64,000 nucleotides of DNA from Zymoseptoria tritici IPO323 (GCF_000219625.1 NC_018199.1:124001-188000); one strand, 5' to 3'. Positions 51,841 through 61,332 are shown, counted from the stretch's first letter. Made by a program: numbers and translations. The notes: a model not told the origin generated them from the sequence alone.

Positions 51841-52720
51841 GCTAGTTAGATACTACTTAATACGGAACTTAGTAAGGCTCGCGACCCCAATCGCCTACGC
51901 GGACTCTCTCTCTCCGACGACAACGACGATAAGCTAGCGACTACATCTACTATAGCTATCGCTCCTACTCCTTAGCTGCCTGCCGACCTTCTCGTCTACG
52001 ACAAGCCTACTACGGCCACCTCTAAAGACTTCTGGTACATCTCCGACCTCTAATAGAACGATGCCCTTGTTAGAGCACAGAGCAGCAATAAAAACACTAA
52101 GAAGAGCGGACGTCAGATGCTTATAAGATACAATTATGTACGTAGAGTTATAGAGACGGACGAAGGTAATGTAGCTCGTACGGCTCTTAGTAAAGCTCGT
52201 AGGCTAATAAAAAAAAACAGGCATTCCGGCGGTTACCGAGTGCGGCTAGTATAAGGATCGCGGACTCGAGTATAAGACTTCTACGACTCTCCCTACCTAC
52301 GCCTACTACTACTATAAGGGCAAGCCTCCGTGTTTTGCTAGAGATTAGGTTAAGATTAAGGAGGAGCCGGTAGAAAAGAAGTCTATATTAAAGGAGGCAG
52401 TTAGTAGCATGCGAGGTAAGATGAATAAGGCGTAGGACAAGATCGCTACGTTAGAGTCGGAGGTGTCGGATTTAAAGCGTAAGATTAGCGGTTTAAGGGG
52501 CTTAAAAGGTTAGCTGAAGGAGGAGCTAATTAAGGAGATTATAGACGAGGTTGATAACGTGCGGAGCAAGTCAAAGGCTGCTATTACTAAGATTGAGCAG
52601 TCGGTGTTGTAGTATTAGCGTACTGTCAACAAGAAGTTCGGTAGACTAGGCGTAATAGATTAATAGATAGATCGATTTAGCCTGCGAGCTCTCCGCGAGC
52701 CTTGCGAGCCTACACGTTAA
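51841..52720 (+). pseudogene. Transposon ORF-A: coiled-coil protein, RIP-damaged
   Basis: The plus frame LSKARDPNRLRGLSLSDDND runs through DFWYISDL, GRQMLIRYNYVRRVIETDEG and ALSKARRLIKK to a run of nine A residues at about 52,209-52,217. There the frame shifts by one and continues TGIPAVTECG, KDRGLEYKTSTTLPTYAYYY, PPCFARD, IKEEPVEKKSILKEAVSSMR. A clear heptad coil follows (IATLESEVSDLKRKISGLRG, KEELIKEIIDEVDNVRSKSK) and the end is at 52,720. Stops inside are TAG/TAA at Gln-like positions. The A-run shift may be slippage damage or an unrecognised intron. It may be a DNA-binding or architectural accessory protein; this is inference. Confidence 0.65.
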
Positions 52721-52990
52721 TACCTAAATGAATGCGTTGGTTACTGTATATCTCCTTAAATCCCTCGTTTTTATGCTTGAATCCCTCGTTTTTACGCTTA
52801 CGAGCGAGCCGTTTTGGCCTGCGAGCACGCCGCGAGCCGTTTTTAAGGAAGAGAATTAAGATATTAAGATATTAAGCTATTAAGATATAAGATAAACGTT
52901 TATTGCTCCTTCCAGCTGCGAGCCAGTCCGTTTAGTCCGCGAGCACGCAACGAGCGAGTCGTCGGTAGCGTATATTTATTAGATTCGTGT
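52721..52990. other. Convergent spacer rich in GCGAGC motifs
   Basis: The spacer between the 3' ends of ORF-A and ORF-B. GCGAGC occurs repeatedly here and just upstream (52,681-52,712, 52,800-52,840, 52,915-52,960), together with a direct repeat TTAAATCCCTCGTTTTTATG / TTGAATCCCTCGTTTTTACG at about 52,754-52,800 and short ATATTAAG repeats at 52,855-52,890. Confidence 0.7.
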
Positions 52991-52994
52991 ATAT

Positions 52995-54700
52995 CAGTCC
53001 TTCTAGTTAGCCCTGCCCTTCTCGGTAAGCTTAATAGTCCGCTCGCTCCGTCTGGTACTAACAGCTACCGGCTCGTTAACCTTCTTCTTCTTCTTCATCT
53101 TCTGCTGCTAAACGATCGGCTTAACTACCTGCTTAACGACCGGCTCGGCGACCTCCTCTAGCATCTCCAAACCCCCTTGATTAGCAGTGCTAGTAGCAGT
53201 GCTAGGGGCCTTCGACTTTAACTAAGGCGTTAGCATCGTCGTTGTCGCTGACGAAGAGGGTATCGTCGAGTCCGAAGGGATCGCTAGCGCACTAGCTACT
53301 GCGGAGGTAATCGTCGAAGAAGCACTGTTCTCCTTGGCTCGGTTCGCGATGGCTTCCTTAGCCCTTGCTATATCGTCTAAGCTGTCCGTATTAGGGTCGA
53401 GCAGAATATAGTCGTTAGGCTGGCTTACCGGCGAGGATTAGAGGTCGCGGCTGGCAGGGCGTTTAGAGCTAGAGCGCTGCTAAGGCTAAGGGCTAGAACG
53501 CTCCGCCTGCGAGGAGCTAAGGGCAGTGCGAGCCATACGAGAACGGCTTGCGAGCCCTGTAGACTAATCTGCGAGCGCCTTGATGTTACTACCGGACGGG
53601 CCTGCGTCTATTGCAAGGTAGCGTGCTTCCGGTGCGAGCTGGCTTACGAGTAGGTAACTCTGGCCTACGAGGACTTTCTTGCTGTCGACGCTGGTGTAGC
53701 TGTTAGTCCATATAAACGGATAGTAAATAACGCCGTCCTTATCCTTAAATACACGCCCGTTAGGGTGTAGGACAGTGCTATCGGTCTACAAGTCGTGGCT
53801 AATTACATACTAGAATATAGGCTCGCTGTCCTTCTTTACGGAGCGTTTCAAGTCCATATATACCTAGCTATCGTCGTGATTCTTCCAGCCGCTAGAGTAG
53901 ATAACGTAAGTGATCCGAACGGTCGCTAAGGGGGCCTTGCCAGTTGTCTTTAGATTAAACAGCTATATTATCCTAATCGTAGTATTCGCAGTAGCTACGT
54001 TGTTAGCGCCGAGCTTAATAGGCTAATTCCTGCTATACTCCTTCGTTAAATGGATGTCGTAGTAGGGCCTCTTATCTCGCCGCTGCTTTGTAGCTACGCT
54101 CTCGTTTATTAGATACTCTAAGAAGAGCCGTCTACGGTTATGCCTCTAAGCGTTTTGGAGAATAGTGTCTATCTCGGCAACAACGCCTTGTGCTTACTAT
54201 AAGATCTTATTGCGTTTGTCGGAGTAGACCGGCGTTGCATTATCGTTAGCGTCCTCGCCGTCTACAGGAGGCTCCGGATCTGTAAGGGTAACGGTATAAA
54301 GGAAGCACTTAGCAGTAAACAGCAGCAGTAGCTTGTCCTTATCGTCCTAGGCACTACCTCTCCTCGCACCCTTACTGTTGGCTAACACCTCCCTTAAACG
54401 CTTGGCCCTCTTAGCCTCCTTTAATAAGTTGGCGGCAGCGTTAGGTAACTTACGGGCCTTCGTCTTAGCTGCCTTCTTTATCTTAGCGTTCGCACGGCTC
54501 TACAGAATAAAGAAGCCTTCGCGAGCACCGGAGCTAGGAGGGGTAGGCTAGCGCTCGTAGTCGCTCGCAGGCTCGCCGTCGTTGCTTGCTAGAGCCGCTC
54601 GCGAGGGTAGAGGGCAGCCGCAGAAGCTACAGTTCTTATCGCCGAGGGAAGCATAAGAGGTGTAGGGTAGAGCCGCAGGATTGCGGCAGAATTAAGAGGT
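52995..54700 (-). pseudogene. Transposon ORF-B: unknown 570-codon protein, RIP-damaged
   Basis: One minus frame runs about 570 codons with only TAG/TAA interruptions. It begins near YASLGDKNCSFCGCPLPSRA and continues with a Lys/Ala-rich helix (AKIKKAAKTKARKLPNAAAN). It then enters a globular core: EPPVDGEDANDNATPVYSDK, LFLEYLINESVATKQRRDKR, YYDIHLTKEYSRN, ATVRITYVIYSSGWKNHDDS, VYMDLKRSVKKDSEPIF, TDSTVLHPNGRVFKDKDGVI, YYPFIWTNSYTSVDSKKVLV, LLVSQLAPEARYLAIDAGPS. A disordered tail follows (NDYILLDPNTDSLDDIARAK), then a basic end (SERTIKLTEKGRAN, stop TGA at 52,995). I recognise no family. It shares strand and spacing with the transposase (63 bp apart), which suggests an accessory transposition role. 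Confidence 0.7.
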
Positions 54701-54762
54701 AGCTATAATAAGCAAGAGGAAGAGGAAGAGGAAGAGCAGGAGGGCTAGCCCTTATATATCGT

Positions 54763-56760
54763 TCAGTCGAATGCAAAGCCATTAGCACGGAAGAAGTCCC
54801 TTATGCAGTTACGCGGCTGTAACTTAGCGCCCTTCGGAGGGGTCTAAAACTCTACGAGGTTATTACTAGCGGCAAGGTAACGAGCGGCAGCATCGCGGAG
54901 GTACAGATATGCTTCTATATAGATCTTATCCTCGTTAGCGTCCAGCTCGCGACCATCTAGCGTCTCCGGATAGCTACTAGCTACTAGCATCTCGGAAGCC
55001 TACAGCAGAGTCGGCGGAGGAAGGTATGCAACAAGATCTGTAAATAGTCAGCGCTCGCCACTACTCGCAAAACGCTCGTAACGCTAGTAGGGCGAGAAGC
55101 TGGCCTGCAAGCTTGCAATCCCTACACCGCTCCTTAACCCCAGTCGTCTTGCAACCGCTCGCAGCCGCTCGCAGCCGCTCGTACGTAGGGGATACTAACC
55201 GAATTAAGCATACTAATCCGCCATCCGCTAGATACGCGGATGCTCTGTGTTAAGGTAGATTCTACGATCCTCTACGCTATTAGGAGGGTACTCGTAGTTC
55301 TTAGCAGGGATTCCCTTCAAGTGCCCTTCGACTTTAGCCTACTTCCGAATAGCGTAGTCGTTGTAGCTGTTAATAAACAGCTCGACTATAAACTAGAGGA
55401 TTGGAACGTAGACAGCAAGGAACGCTACACGGTCAGCCCTGTTATCCTCGCTGTAGAAGCCTCTATCGCGAAGCCGGTAGAAGAGATTACGCCATCGATT
55501 CCATACTACGGTTACACTAAGACCCCAGAAGCGCTCGATTGTTTAATTGCCCTTACTCGTTGTATACCAGAAGCTATTACGGAACTTAATGCTCTAACCC
55601 TCCTAAAGTTCACGGCAGAAGAGGTATATATCAGCTATTATAGGAGTCTCTACGCCGTAATCCGCCTACATAATCTATATATAAATAGAGTTAGCAGAGC
55701 TAGCTATAGAGCTGCGAGTACAGCACAACCGGTTGCGAGCCTACCTTTAGTGTAAAGCTAAGTTCTCGGACTGTATCTAAATACTACTTAGAGACCGAGA
55801 AGACTGTCTTAGCTATAGTGCCTACGTAGATCCAAATAATCTTCCGTGTGTATACATCGATATAGGCGTAGAAGTAGATGCTAAAGATCTCGAACTTATA
55901 GTAGGCATCTACTAACCATATATAATTAGGGCCCTTGGCCTTTGGACGACCGCGCTTAACATCCTCCTTACTACCCTTCCGGCGGCGTGCATTATAACCT
56001 ATAGGATTAAGGGAATACGCGATGTAAGATATACGATTCCTGCGAGCAGACGAGCGTTAGCGTACGAGCTAGGCGGGGGAGTTTACGAGCAAGGGAAGTA
56101 GCGTAAATTAGGGTTTACGAGCGGACGAATCCAGCCTACGAGCGTGCTTACAAGCGGACGAATCCAGCCTGCGAGCGTGCTTGCGAGCGGACGAATCCAG
56201 CCTGCGAGTATGCTTACGAGCGTGTATACAGACCTTCCTATTAGGTAGAATTCCTTCCGTAGGTGCCTTGCCAACCGCTTGTATCTATAGTTATCTAGAG
56301 CACCGCCTATAATCGTCCCCTCTAACGCTATCCGTATAATCTTATTGTACTCCGGCTGATCGGCCCTTAGAGTTGATCGATACAAGCCTAGCTCCTTCCG
56401 GATCGTTCTTAACTACCTTAATAAGAGCTTAAAGCCGTCCTTCTTTAAGTTCCTTAGCAGCCTCTTATTCTTCGAGTCCCATTTCTAGAAGAGCTCCTTA
56501 ATCCTTGTATATAGCAGTGCTCTATATTCTACATCTTTGTAGACCTTTGGCTGTGTTAATATGCCCTATGCCTGGAGCTTCTCGCGGAATGTTCGTAGGC
56601 TAATTAACACGCCCTTCTCGTCCTTTAGCTATTAGATAACGGCGTCCTGCGTCCACTCGGAAACTCTAAGAAGGAGCTCGATCTCCTCTCGAAGGTAGTC
56701 GATATCGATGCGAGGGCGTAGTATGTCGAGGGTAGTAAGGGCGAGGGTTACGGCGACGGC
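54763..56760 (-). pseudogene. Transposon ORF-C: integrase-type DDE transposase, RIP-damaged
   Basis: Minus strand. The N-terminal part is IDIDYLREEIELLLRVSEWT, then GVLISLRTFREKLQAWGI-like text (Clr5-like HTH). Then come RLLRNLKKDGFKLLLR, LRTIRKELGLYRSTLRADQP and LEGTIIGGALDNYRYKRLAR. A 33-bp repeat insert (about 56,110-56,215) interrupts the middle. The catalytic core follows: GPNYIWLVDAYYKFEIFSIY (first Asp, codon 55,907-55,909), then AYIDVYTRKIIWIYVGTIAK. ADYGVETPIIADIYLF carries the second Asp (55,660-55,662). TSKGN-TIERFWG carries the Glu (55,534-55,536). AVYVPIL..., GHLKGIPAKNYEYPPNSVED and a C-terminal domain follow, ending NGFAFD at a TGA at 54,763. The layout matches fungal integrase-core proteins that I know as WSVDGHDK / YGTSTxNQRIEAWW families. 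Confidence 0.85.
56105..56225 (-). repeat. 33-bp tandem repeat inside the transposase gene
   Basis: Three copies of CTTACAAGCGGACGAATCCA followed by GCCTGCGAGCGTG, plus a partial fourth. The period is 11 codons, read as (V/A)STLAGWIRPL on the minus strand. It sits between the HTH-like N-terminus and the catalytic core, where related proteins have no such repeat to my knowledge. Confidence 0.85.
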
Positions 56761-56778
56761 GACGGCGACGGCGAGGGT
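56745..56778. repeat. (GGCGAC)n hexanucleotide run
   Basis: GGCGAC repeated about five times near the 5' end of the transposase gene. Confidence 0.85.
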
Positions 56779-56875
56779 GGTAAGGGTTTAAAGAAGAAGA
56801 ACGCTATTGCGAGCAAGAGAGGTAGACGTTGCGAGCGCTTAGTAAGCCTTAACATCGATAAACGAGGGTTTTCAG

Positions 56876-56915
56876 AATCGATGAATCCGCCTAAATGTCA
56901 CTATGGGCCGCCATC
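56876..56915. repeat. Right 40-bp TIR
   Basis: Reverse complement of the left TIR; ends TGTCACTATGGGCCGCCATC. Followed by CTAC (56,916-56,919). Confidence 0.95.
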
Positions 56916-56919
56916 CTAC

Positions 56920-57541
56920 TCCAGCGGTCTGCGGAATTCTCGCCGAAAAGGGTCAAATTCGTGTTACGAAGCGTCGCAAACTCGATCTGACCGGGTTATG
57001 ATTGGAGCGATGTTGTGTTGCTGATCGGCGTGCACAATTGCGATATATCTCGGGTTGGTGGATTAGAGGGAATAGGGGGGTTGTATAGTAAGGCAGGAGC
57101 AGGAATAAGGCGGCATTGCAGTTGAAGTGACCATGAGCGTGGTGAGGTAGATCCGTGGCCTGGCATACGAGACAGCCCAGCATTCACAGTCCTTCGTAGA
57201 CCGCGCGACAATCTCAACTCCTGCACTTCATCGCAAGAACCGTCCTGACCACCAGCGCGCGACGATCCCAACGACAAGATACGCGTGCGGACCGCGCAGT
57301 GGAACGACCTCCGCGCGCAACGCGAGGCACTGTGCAAGACGATTGTGGAGCTGGAGGCCGGGGAAGCGGAACTGAAGAGCGAGGTGGGGAAGATGCATAT
57401 GTACCTGGAGTTGTCGTAAGGGAGTGAGGAGCTGTGGATTAGAGAGAGTAGCGTCGTAGGAGACATCGAGGGAGGAGGGCATGACGGAGAAGGTGGCCAT
57501 GATGGGGTCGACGAATGCACCGGCACCATCACCGAGTAAGT
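56920..57541 (+). CDS. Orphan coiled-coil exon(s) ending at a GTAAGT donor
   Basis: Plus strand. DDPNDKIRVRTAQWNDLRAQ, then REALCKTIVELEAGEAELKS and EVGKMHMYLEL (about 57,265-57,415) form a convincing coil. The frame stops in TAA at a GTAAGG (57,417). A following stretch ends at a perfect GTAAGT donor (57,536-57,541), after which LDIPEAVTDLDLGSSTS appears in the next frame. The 249-codon minus ORF 56,996-57,745 is a Ser-rich shadow. The 5' end is not resolved (56,920-57,240 shows nothing clear). Confidence 0.4.
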
Positions 57542-57749
57542 GGGTGATTTGGACATCCCAGAGGCAGTCACAGATCTCGACCTTGGGTCATCGACATCCA
57601 GGACCTGGTAGACAAATTCGGGGCACCCTCGATAGAGTGACCCTTGGCCAAATCGTCTCCGGAACCGGACTGACCGAGGAGAGACGACGAGGTTGTTCGT
57701 AGCGGAATCCATCATGCGGTCCGGGCTCTCGACATGGAACGTCACGACT

Positions 57750-58276
57750 CACGAGTCGACGTGCGCCTGATGGCTTTGCAAATGGGCCAGGAAAGAACTC
57801 CATGTCTCGCAGCGTTGCGAGCCAAGTACTTCGAGCATCTGCGTCCGAGTCTGGCTCGATGCTCTGGATTGTGCGCTTTTGTCCGTAACCCGGAGCAGGC
57901 CAGTCGCCGTGCTGGAGTAACGACATTGCCTTGCTCTGAAATGAATGGCACAGGAGGACGAACCTTGTCATTGAAAGTCGCCCTCGATGGAGATGACGCC
58001 GCTCGCCATCGTTTCCATCCTTACGTTCCTCATTGTCAATCTCGCAAAGCGAAGGCTTTTAGGATGGCTCCCGCTTCTTTGTGTCTTCGACATGTCCATG
58101 AATGCTAAGGAGGATGGACAGACAGGTCTCTCGGCTTACGAGGTGCAGTCCGGCATGCTGGAAGATTCGCATGCAGACTCAAACAACATGATTGCTTGTT
58201 ACCGAAGCTGCTGTTCTCGCCCCGCCGTCGTAGGAGAGATCCATTCTGAGCGACCTTTATTCGAGAAGACAAAAGG
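57750..58276. other. No confident gene
   Basis: Plus ORFs 57,734-58,108 and 57,987-58,289 and minus ORF 57,588-57,971 overlap. The piece ILTFLIVNLAKRRLLGWLPL (58,015-58,075, plus) is hydrophobic and might be a membrane segment, but the context is unclear. Confidence 0.25.
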
Positions 58277-58910
58277 GTCGGGACGCTAAGACAATTTAAT
58301 TCAATTCGAACTTCGCAATCGAGTAGCTACGTTTTCGAGTTTCTAACAATAGCGCAACGTATACTAGAGCTATAAAGATAAAAAGTAGCTCGTTAGATGC
58401 GCGCTAAAGAGGAGATTCGTTCTATATAAACAAAATTATATATTCTTCAGCTCGTTGCGTAGCTAAAACAGCTTTAAGATTTTGTAAAGTAAGATCTTTA
58501 ATAACCTTTCGAGCTATTGTCCGATCGCGCTAAAAAGTACCTCGTTAGAAGCGTCTATATAGTAGCTACAAAACAAGCTATATATTATAGCTATAGTATA
58601 TATATATACGCAATATTATTAATAAATCTAGAAAATAGGGAATTTTTAGAAATGCCGAGGTAAAATAAAGCTTAACTCCGAAGATAGCTAGAAACTCCGA
58701 GAAATCCTAAGTTTTACAGAATCGAGTAAGTACGCGCTACATATACCTTTAGACCTAATAAAATATATATAGAAAGATAGCCTACTACTCGACGAGTAAT
58801 CTTAGCTATATACTATATCTTTAGACCTATTCGTTATTGCGCAACGGCTAAAAGCGAGGTTCCGGTCGCATCGAAGTTCGAATTAAATTAAATTGTCTTG
58901 GCGTCCCGAC
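58277..58910. mobile_element. MITE-like AT-rich element with 39-bp TIRs
   Basis: The left end starts GTCGGGACGCTAAGACAATT and the right end, reverse-complemented, GTCGGGACGCCAAGACAATT; 37 of 39 bases match. The interior (about 550 bp) is very AT-rich, without ORFs, and holds repeated CGCGCTAAA / AAGTA(G/C)CTCGTTAGA motifs (58,385-58,415 and 58,528-58,552). No target-site duplication is evident on the flanks, so the borders may be slightly eroded. Non-autonomous; the parent family is not in the window. TpA-rich interior is consistent with RIP. Confidence 0.85.
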
Positions 58911-59460
58911 AGTTCTGTCACTTAGAATATCGGATGTGTGGAGTGCTTGAAATCCAGGATGGACCAAGCGCTTGTCAGGGATCATCTGGATTTGAGTAGG
59001 TGGCCTGCAGACGGGCTTCTTCTCCGCGAGGAACAATGTGGACAAATGATCGATTCCCAGCCACAGTGACGTGGAAACAGATCTCTTGATAATATTGCCA
59101 GGTCCAGATTTGTTCAGCGCACTGAATGCATCGCTAGGTCTGCAATTCTATGGCCAACCGAGAAAGTCCGGCAAGGCAGGCAGATGGGCTATGTCGATGC
59201 TGAGAAGGTGAAACTACTGCAGGAGTGCCTGCCGTGCCCATTCCCTCCTATACAGCGTTCGCTTGAAAATGGCGAAGTGCAAAACAACATCGCCGGAGTC
59301 GTCGGTGTCGGAGCCGTCGCTCGCACAGTCACGCGGGCAAGGGTTGGAGCCTTCAAGATGGATTTCGACCGACGTCGTCGTCTCATCGGTTATCGTTCCG
59401 TTGACCTCTGGCCCAAGATGTGAGCGATCCCGGCCCACGGGTTGCGAAGTAGATGGGCTT
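58911..59460. other. No confident gene
   Basis: Short overlapping ORFs. A plus piece (MGYVDAEKVKLLQECLPCPF, 59,184 onward, to 59,423) is the best of them. Confidence 0.25.
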
Positions 59461-59468
59461 GTGGCGAT

Positions 59469-60122
59469 TCAGGCCACTGCGTGGCCAATGGTTGCTTCGC
59501 GCTCGGCCTTGATCTTGATGGCATACCTCGGCTCTTCCGCTTCCGTCTTCCTATACTTGGAGAGGGGTATTCCCAGTCTGTCTGGCGCTTCACGGGGAAT
59601 TGTTCTCTGCCCGGGCATCGGAAGTTCGCCGAGTATTTCGTTCACTTGAGCTTCTTCGTGCGTAGTAAGACTGCTTGGCCTGGACTCCGAACATTCCCTC
59701 TCTCCTTTATTAACTCGCATTCGTATCAATAGCTCTACCACTGTGTCTTCTCCATCCACGCAAACCAAGACATCGCTGAACGTGATGCTCAATTCCTCCA
59801 CCACGGCTAAGATACGGCTACTTTCCAGCGAAGAAACCAGTTGCAGCGTTGGGTGGGCAGGGTGATATCCGCAGGGCGGCGAAAATTCGAGCCGAGCGGT
59901 GGATAGTAAGTCGACGTGTTGGCCTAGGGCGGCACTCCAGGCAATGTGGTTCAGGCGAATGAAAGCATTCCGCGGCGGGTGACCGAAGTCATGCGAGCCG
60001 GCCCTCTGTCCGGTCCGATTCAACCTTCCGCCGCCAACGACCCGCGGAATATTCTCGCGTCGCCTCACGCCTTCCAATATCCCGTGTACGGCACCGAAAC
60101 AGATTGAAAGCTCCCCCGCCAT
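59469..60122 (-). CDS. Intact orphan protein, 217 codons
   Basis: An uninterrupted minus-strand ORF. From residue 50 on it has globular composition: NAFIRLNHIAWSAALGQHVD, LLSTARLEFSPPCGYHPAHP, RILAVVEELSITFSDVLVCV, EDTVVELLIRMRVNKGEREC, then a hydrophilic C-terminus (GIPLSKYRKTEAEEPRYAIK). The first 45 residues look weaker, so the real start may be a downstream ATG or an upstream exon. Gene family unknown. It is one of the few long clean frames in the right end of the window. Confidence 0.5.
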   Translation of the reverse strand: MAGELSICFGAVHGILEGVRRRENIPRVVGGGRLNRTGQRAGSHDFGHPPRNAFIRLNHIAWSAALGQHVDLLSTARLEFSPPCGYHPAHPTLQLVSSLESSRILAVVEELSITFSDVLVCVDGEDTVVELLIRMRVNKGERECSESRPSSLTTHEEAQVNEILGELPMPGQRTIPREAPDRLGIPLSKYRKTEAEEPRYAIKIKAEREATIGHAVA

Positions 60123-60137
60123 ATCCGTGCAGACTGC

Positions 60138-60540
60138 ATGATCCGTCGATTATTTCTTCACAAGTCTCAGAATGTGCGTCTCCCCGAAGCCGGCGGTGGT
60201 GGAGATGGTCGTAATGGTTTGGGTTGTGAGGTTGCGGGGAATGCGGACGGACGATGCGATGGCGGATCGGGTGATGAAGTGGTGGAGGCCACGGCGACGA
60301 AGACGGCAACGATTCAGGCGACCGCGCGCCCTGCCTGTCGTTCATCCATTAGTTGTCTTCTCTACGGCATGGAGATGGAGGAATAAGGACTTGCATTCAT
60401 CCATACATCCTCAACCGTCGGGTTTTCATGATGTCGGATAGGGGCCTTCATGACCCGTCGACGGGCTTTGGGAAGGTCGCTGAAGTGGATATTGCGAGGC
60501 ATCGGTCTGTGCGACAACGTATGTTGAATCCATCATCCCG
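60138..60540. other. No confident gene
   Basis: Overlapping short ORFs; the minus ORF 59,989-60,345 (His/Pro-rich) extends upstream of the 217-codon gene but is unconvincing. Confidence 0.25.
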
Positions 60541-60549
60541 ACTTCATGG

Positions 60550-60965
60550 TTAAGAATTACCTCCTCGTCGTTGAATAATGCCCGAAGTTGGTCCGGAGCT
60601 TCTCGATGAAGCCCTTCCGAAGCCTTTCCGATGCAGTAACATCAAGCACAAAGTCCCCACCAATACCGCATACCCCGGAAGAAACCAAGGCCAGTTGGAC
60701 GCCTTCTGCAACAGCGTGTCGTTCATCACCAAAAACGACGTCGGAAACGACAGTAGCGCAGACATGAGCGCGAGAAACGTCAACTCTTTCAATCCGCTCA
60801 TTCTGTGCAATCGTCTTCTCCGCTTCTGTTGTTTATCGGTTCCATGTCCGGCAAAGAGAGCGGGCTCGGGATAGGGGTGACTTGCTGAGGTCTAAAGTAC
60901 AAGGAGGTGGCGAAGGAGAAGACATATCCGAGCGTGTAGAAAGGGTCTCGGAAAATCATGCTTGC
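60550..60965 (-). pseudogene. Small orphan membrane protein with one frame change
   Basis: Minus strand. MIFRDPFYTLGYVFSFATSL then YFRPQQVTPIPSPLSLPDME (about 60,830-60,960) is followed in a shifted frame by MSGLKELTFLALMSALLSFP, then TSFLVMNDTLLQ and LPGYAVLVGTLCLMLLHRKG, ending at 60,550. Three hydrophobic segments would make a small membrane protein of about 130 residues. The switch near 60,805 needs one base or a short intron. The family is not recognised. Confidence 0.4.
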
Positions 60966-61332
60966 GCGGAGAGCTTGACCATGGGGTTCGCGGAGGCCGT
61001 GCCCGTGGCGTTTTGCCGGTCTTGGGAAGGTGTCATCTAGATTTGCTTTCAGGTCGAAACCCGAGATTTGGCGGTCGTCGGTGATGGGGCAGAGTGCAGC
61101 GTCGGGAGGTAATTACACCTTGAGCGTGGTTACCAACTCCATTGCATAGATTCGTTGGCAACGGCGGCACCGACATTGCTCCAAGCGGATACTGGTCGTT
61201 CTCGAGTGGACGTTTTTGCTACCCAATGGAACGACTGAGATGCTGAGGTGCAACCTTTGAGCAGATACCAAGAGCTGGCTTGACGATGAGATAAATCGCG
61301 GGTATCCTAGGCAATGTCTCGATATTTGACCA

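Larger units (their letters stand above)
51522..56915 (-). mobile_element. Three-gene DNA transposon with integrase-type DDE transposase
   Basis: A 5.4-kb AT-rich block bounded by 40-bp perfectly identical TIRs and flanked by CTAC on both sides. It carries a coiled-coil gene on the plus strand and, convergent to it, two genes on the minus strand: an unknown 570-codon protein and a DDE transposase with a helix-turn-helix-like N-terminus. The coding parts show TAG/TAA at Gln/Trp positions (RIP), while the TIRs are unmutated. Retroviral-integrase-type DDE plus a 4-bp duplication recalls Ginger elements, but the TIR does not start with the TGT expected of them, so I leave the superfamily open. 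GCGAGC/GCTCGC motifs pepper the whole block. Confidence 0.88.

Noticed and set aside
55240..55755. A 171-codon plus-strand ORF inside the integrase transposon
   Set aside because: It is the antisense of the transposase core; the minus strand carries the recognisable catalytic motifs.
51518..56919. Tc1/mariner or Fot1/pogo element with a TA target duplication
   Set aside because: TA flanks exist on both sides, but the base next to the TIR then mismatches, and the encoded transposase is of integrase type rather than Tc1/pogo type.
56996..57745. A 249-codon minus-strand ORF
   Set aside because: Ser/Pro/Arg-rich shadow of a clearer plus-strand coiled-coil reading with a consensus donor at its end.
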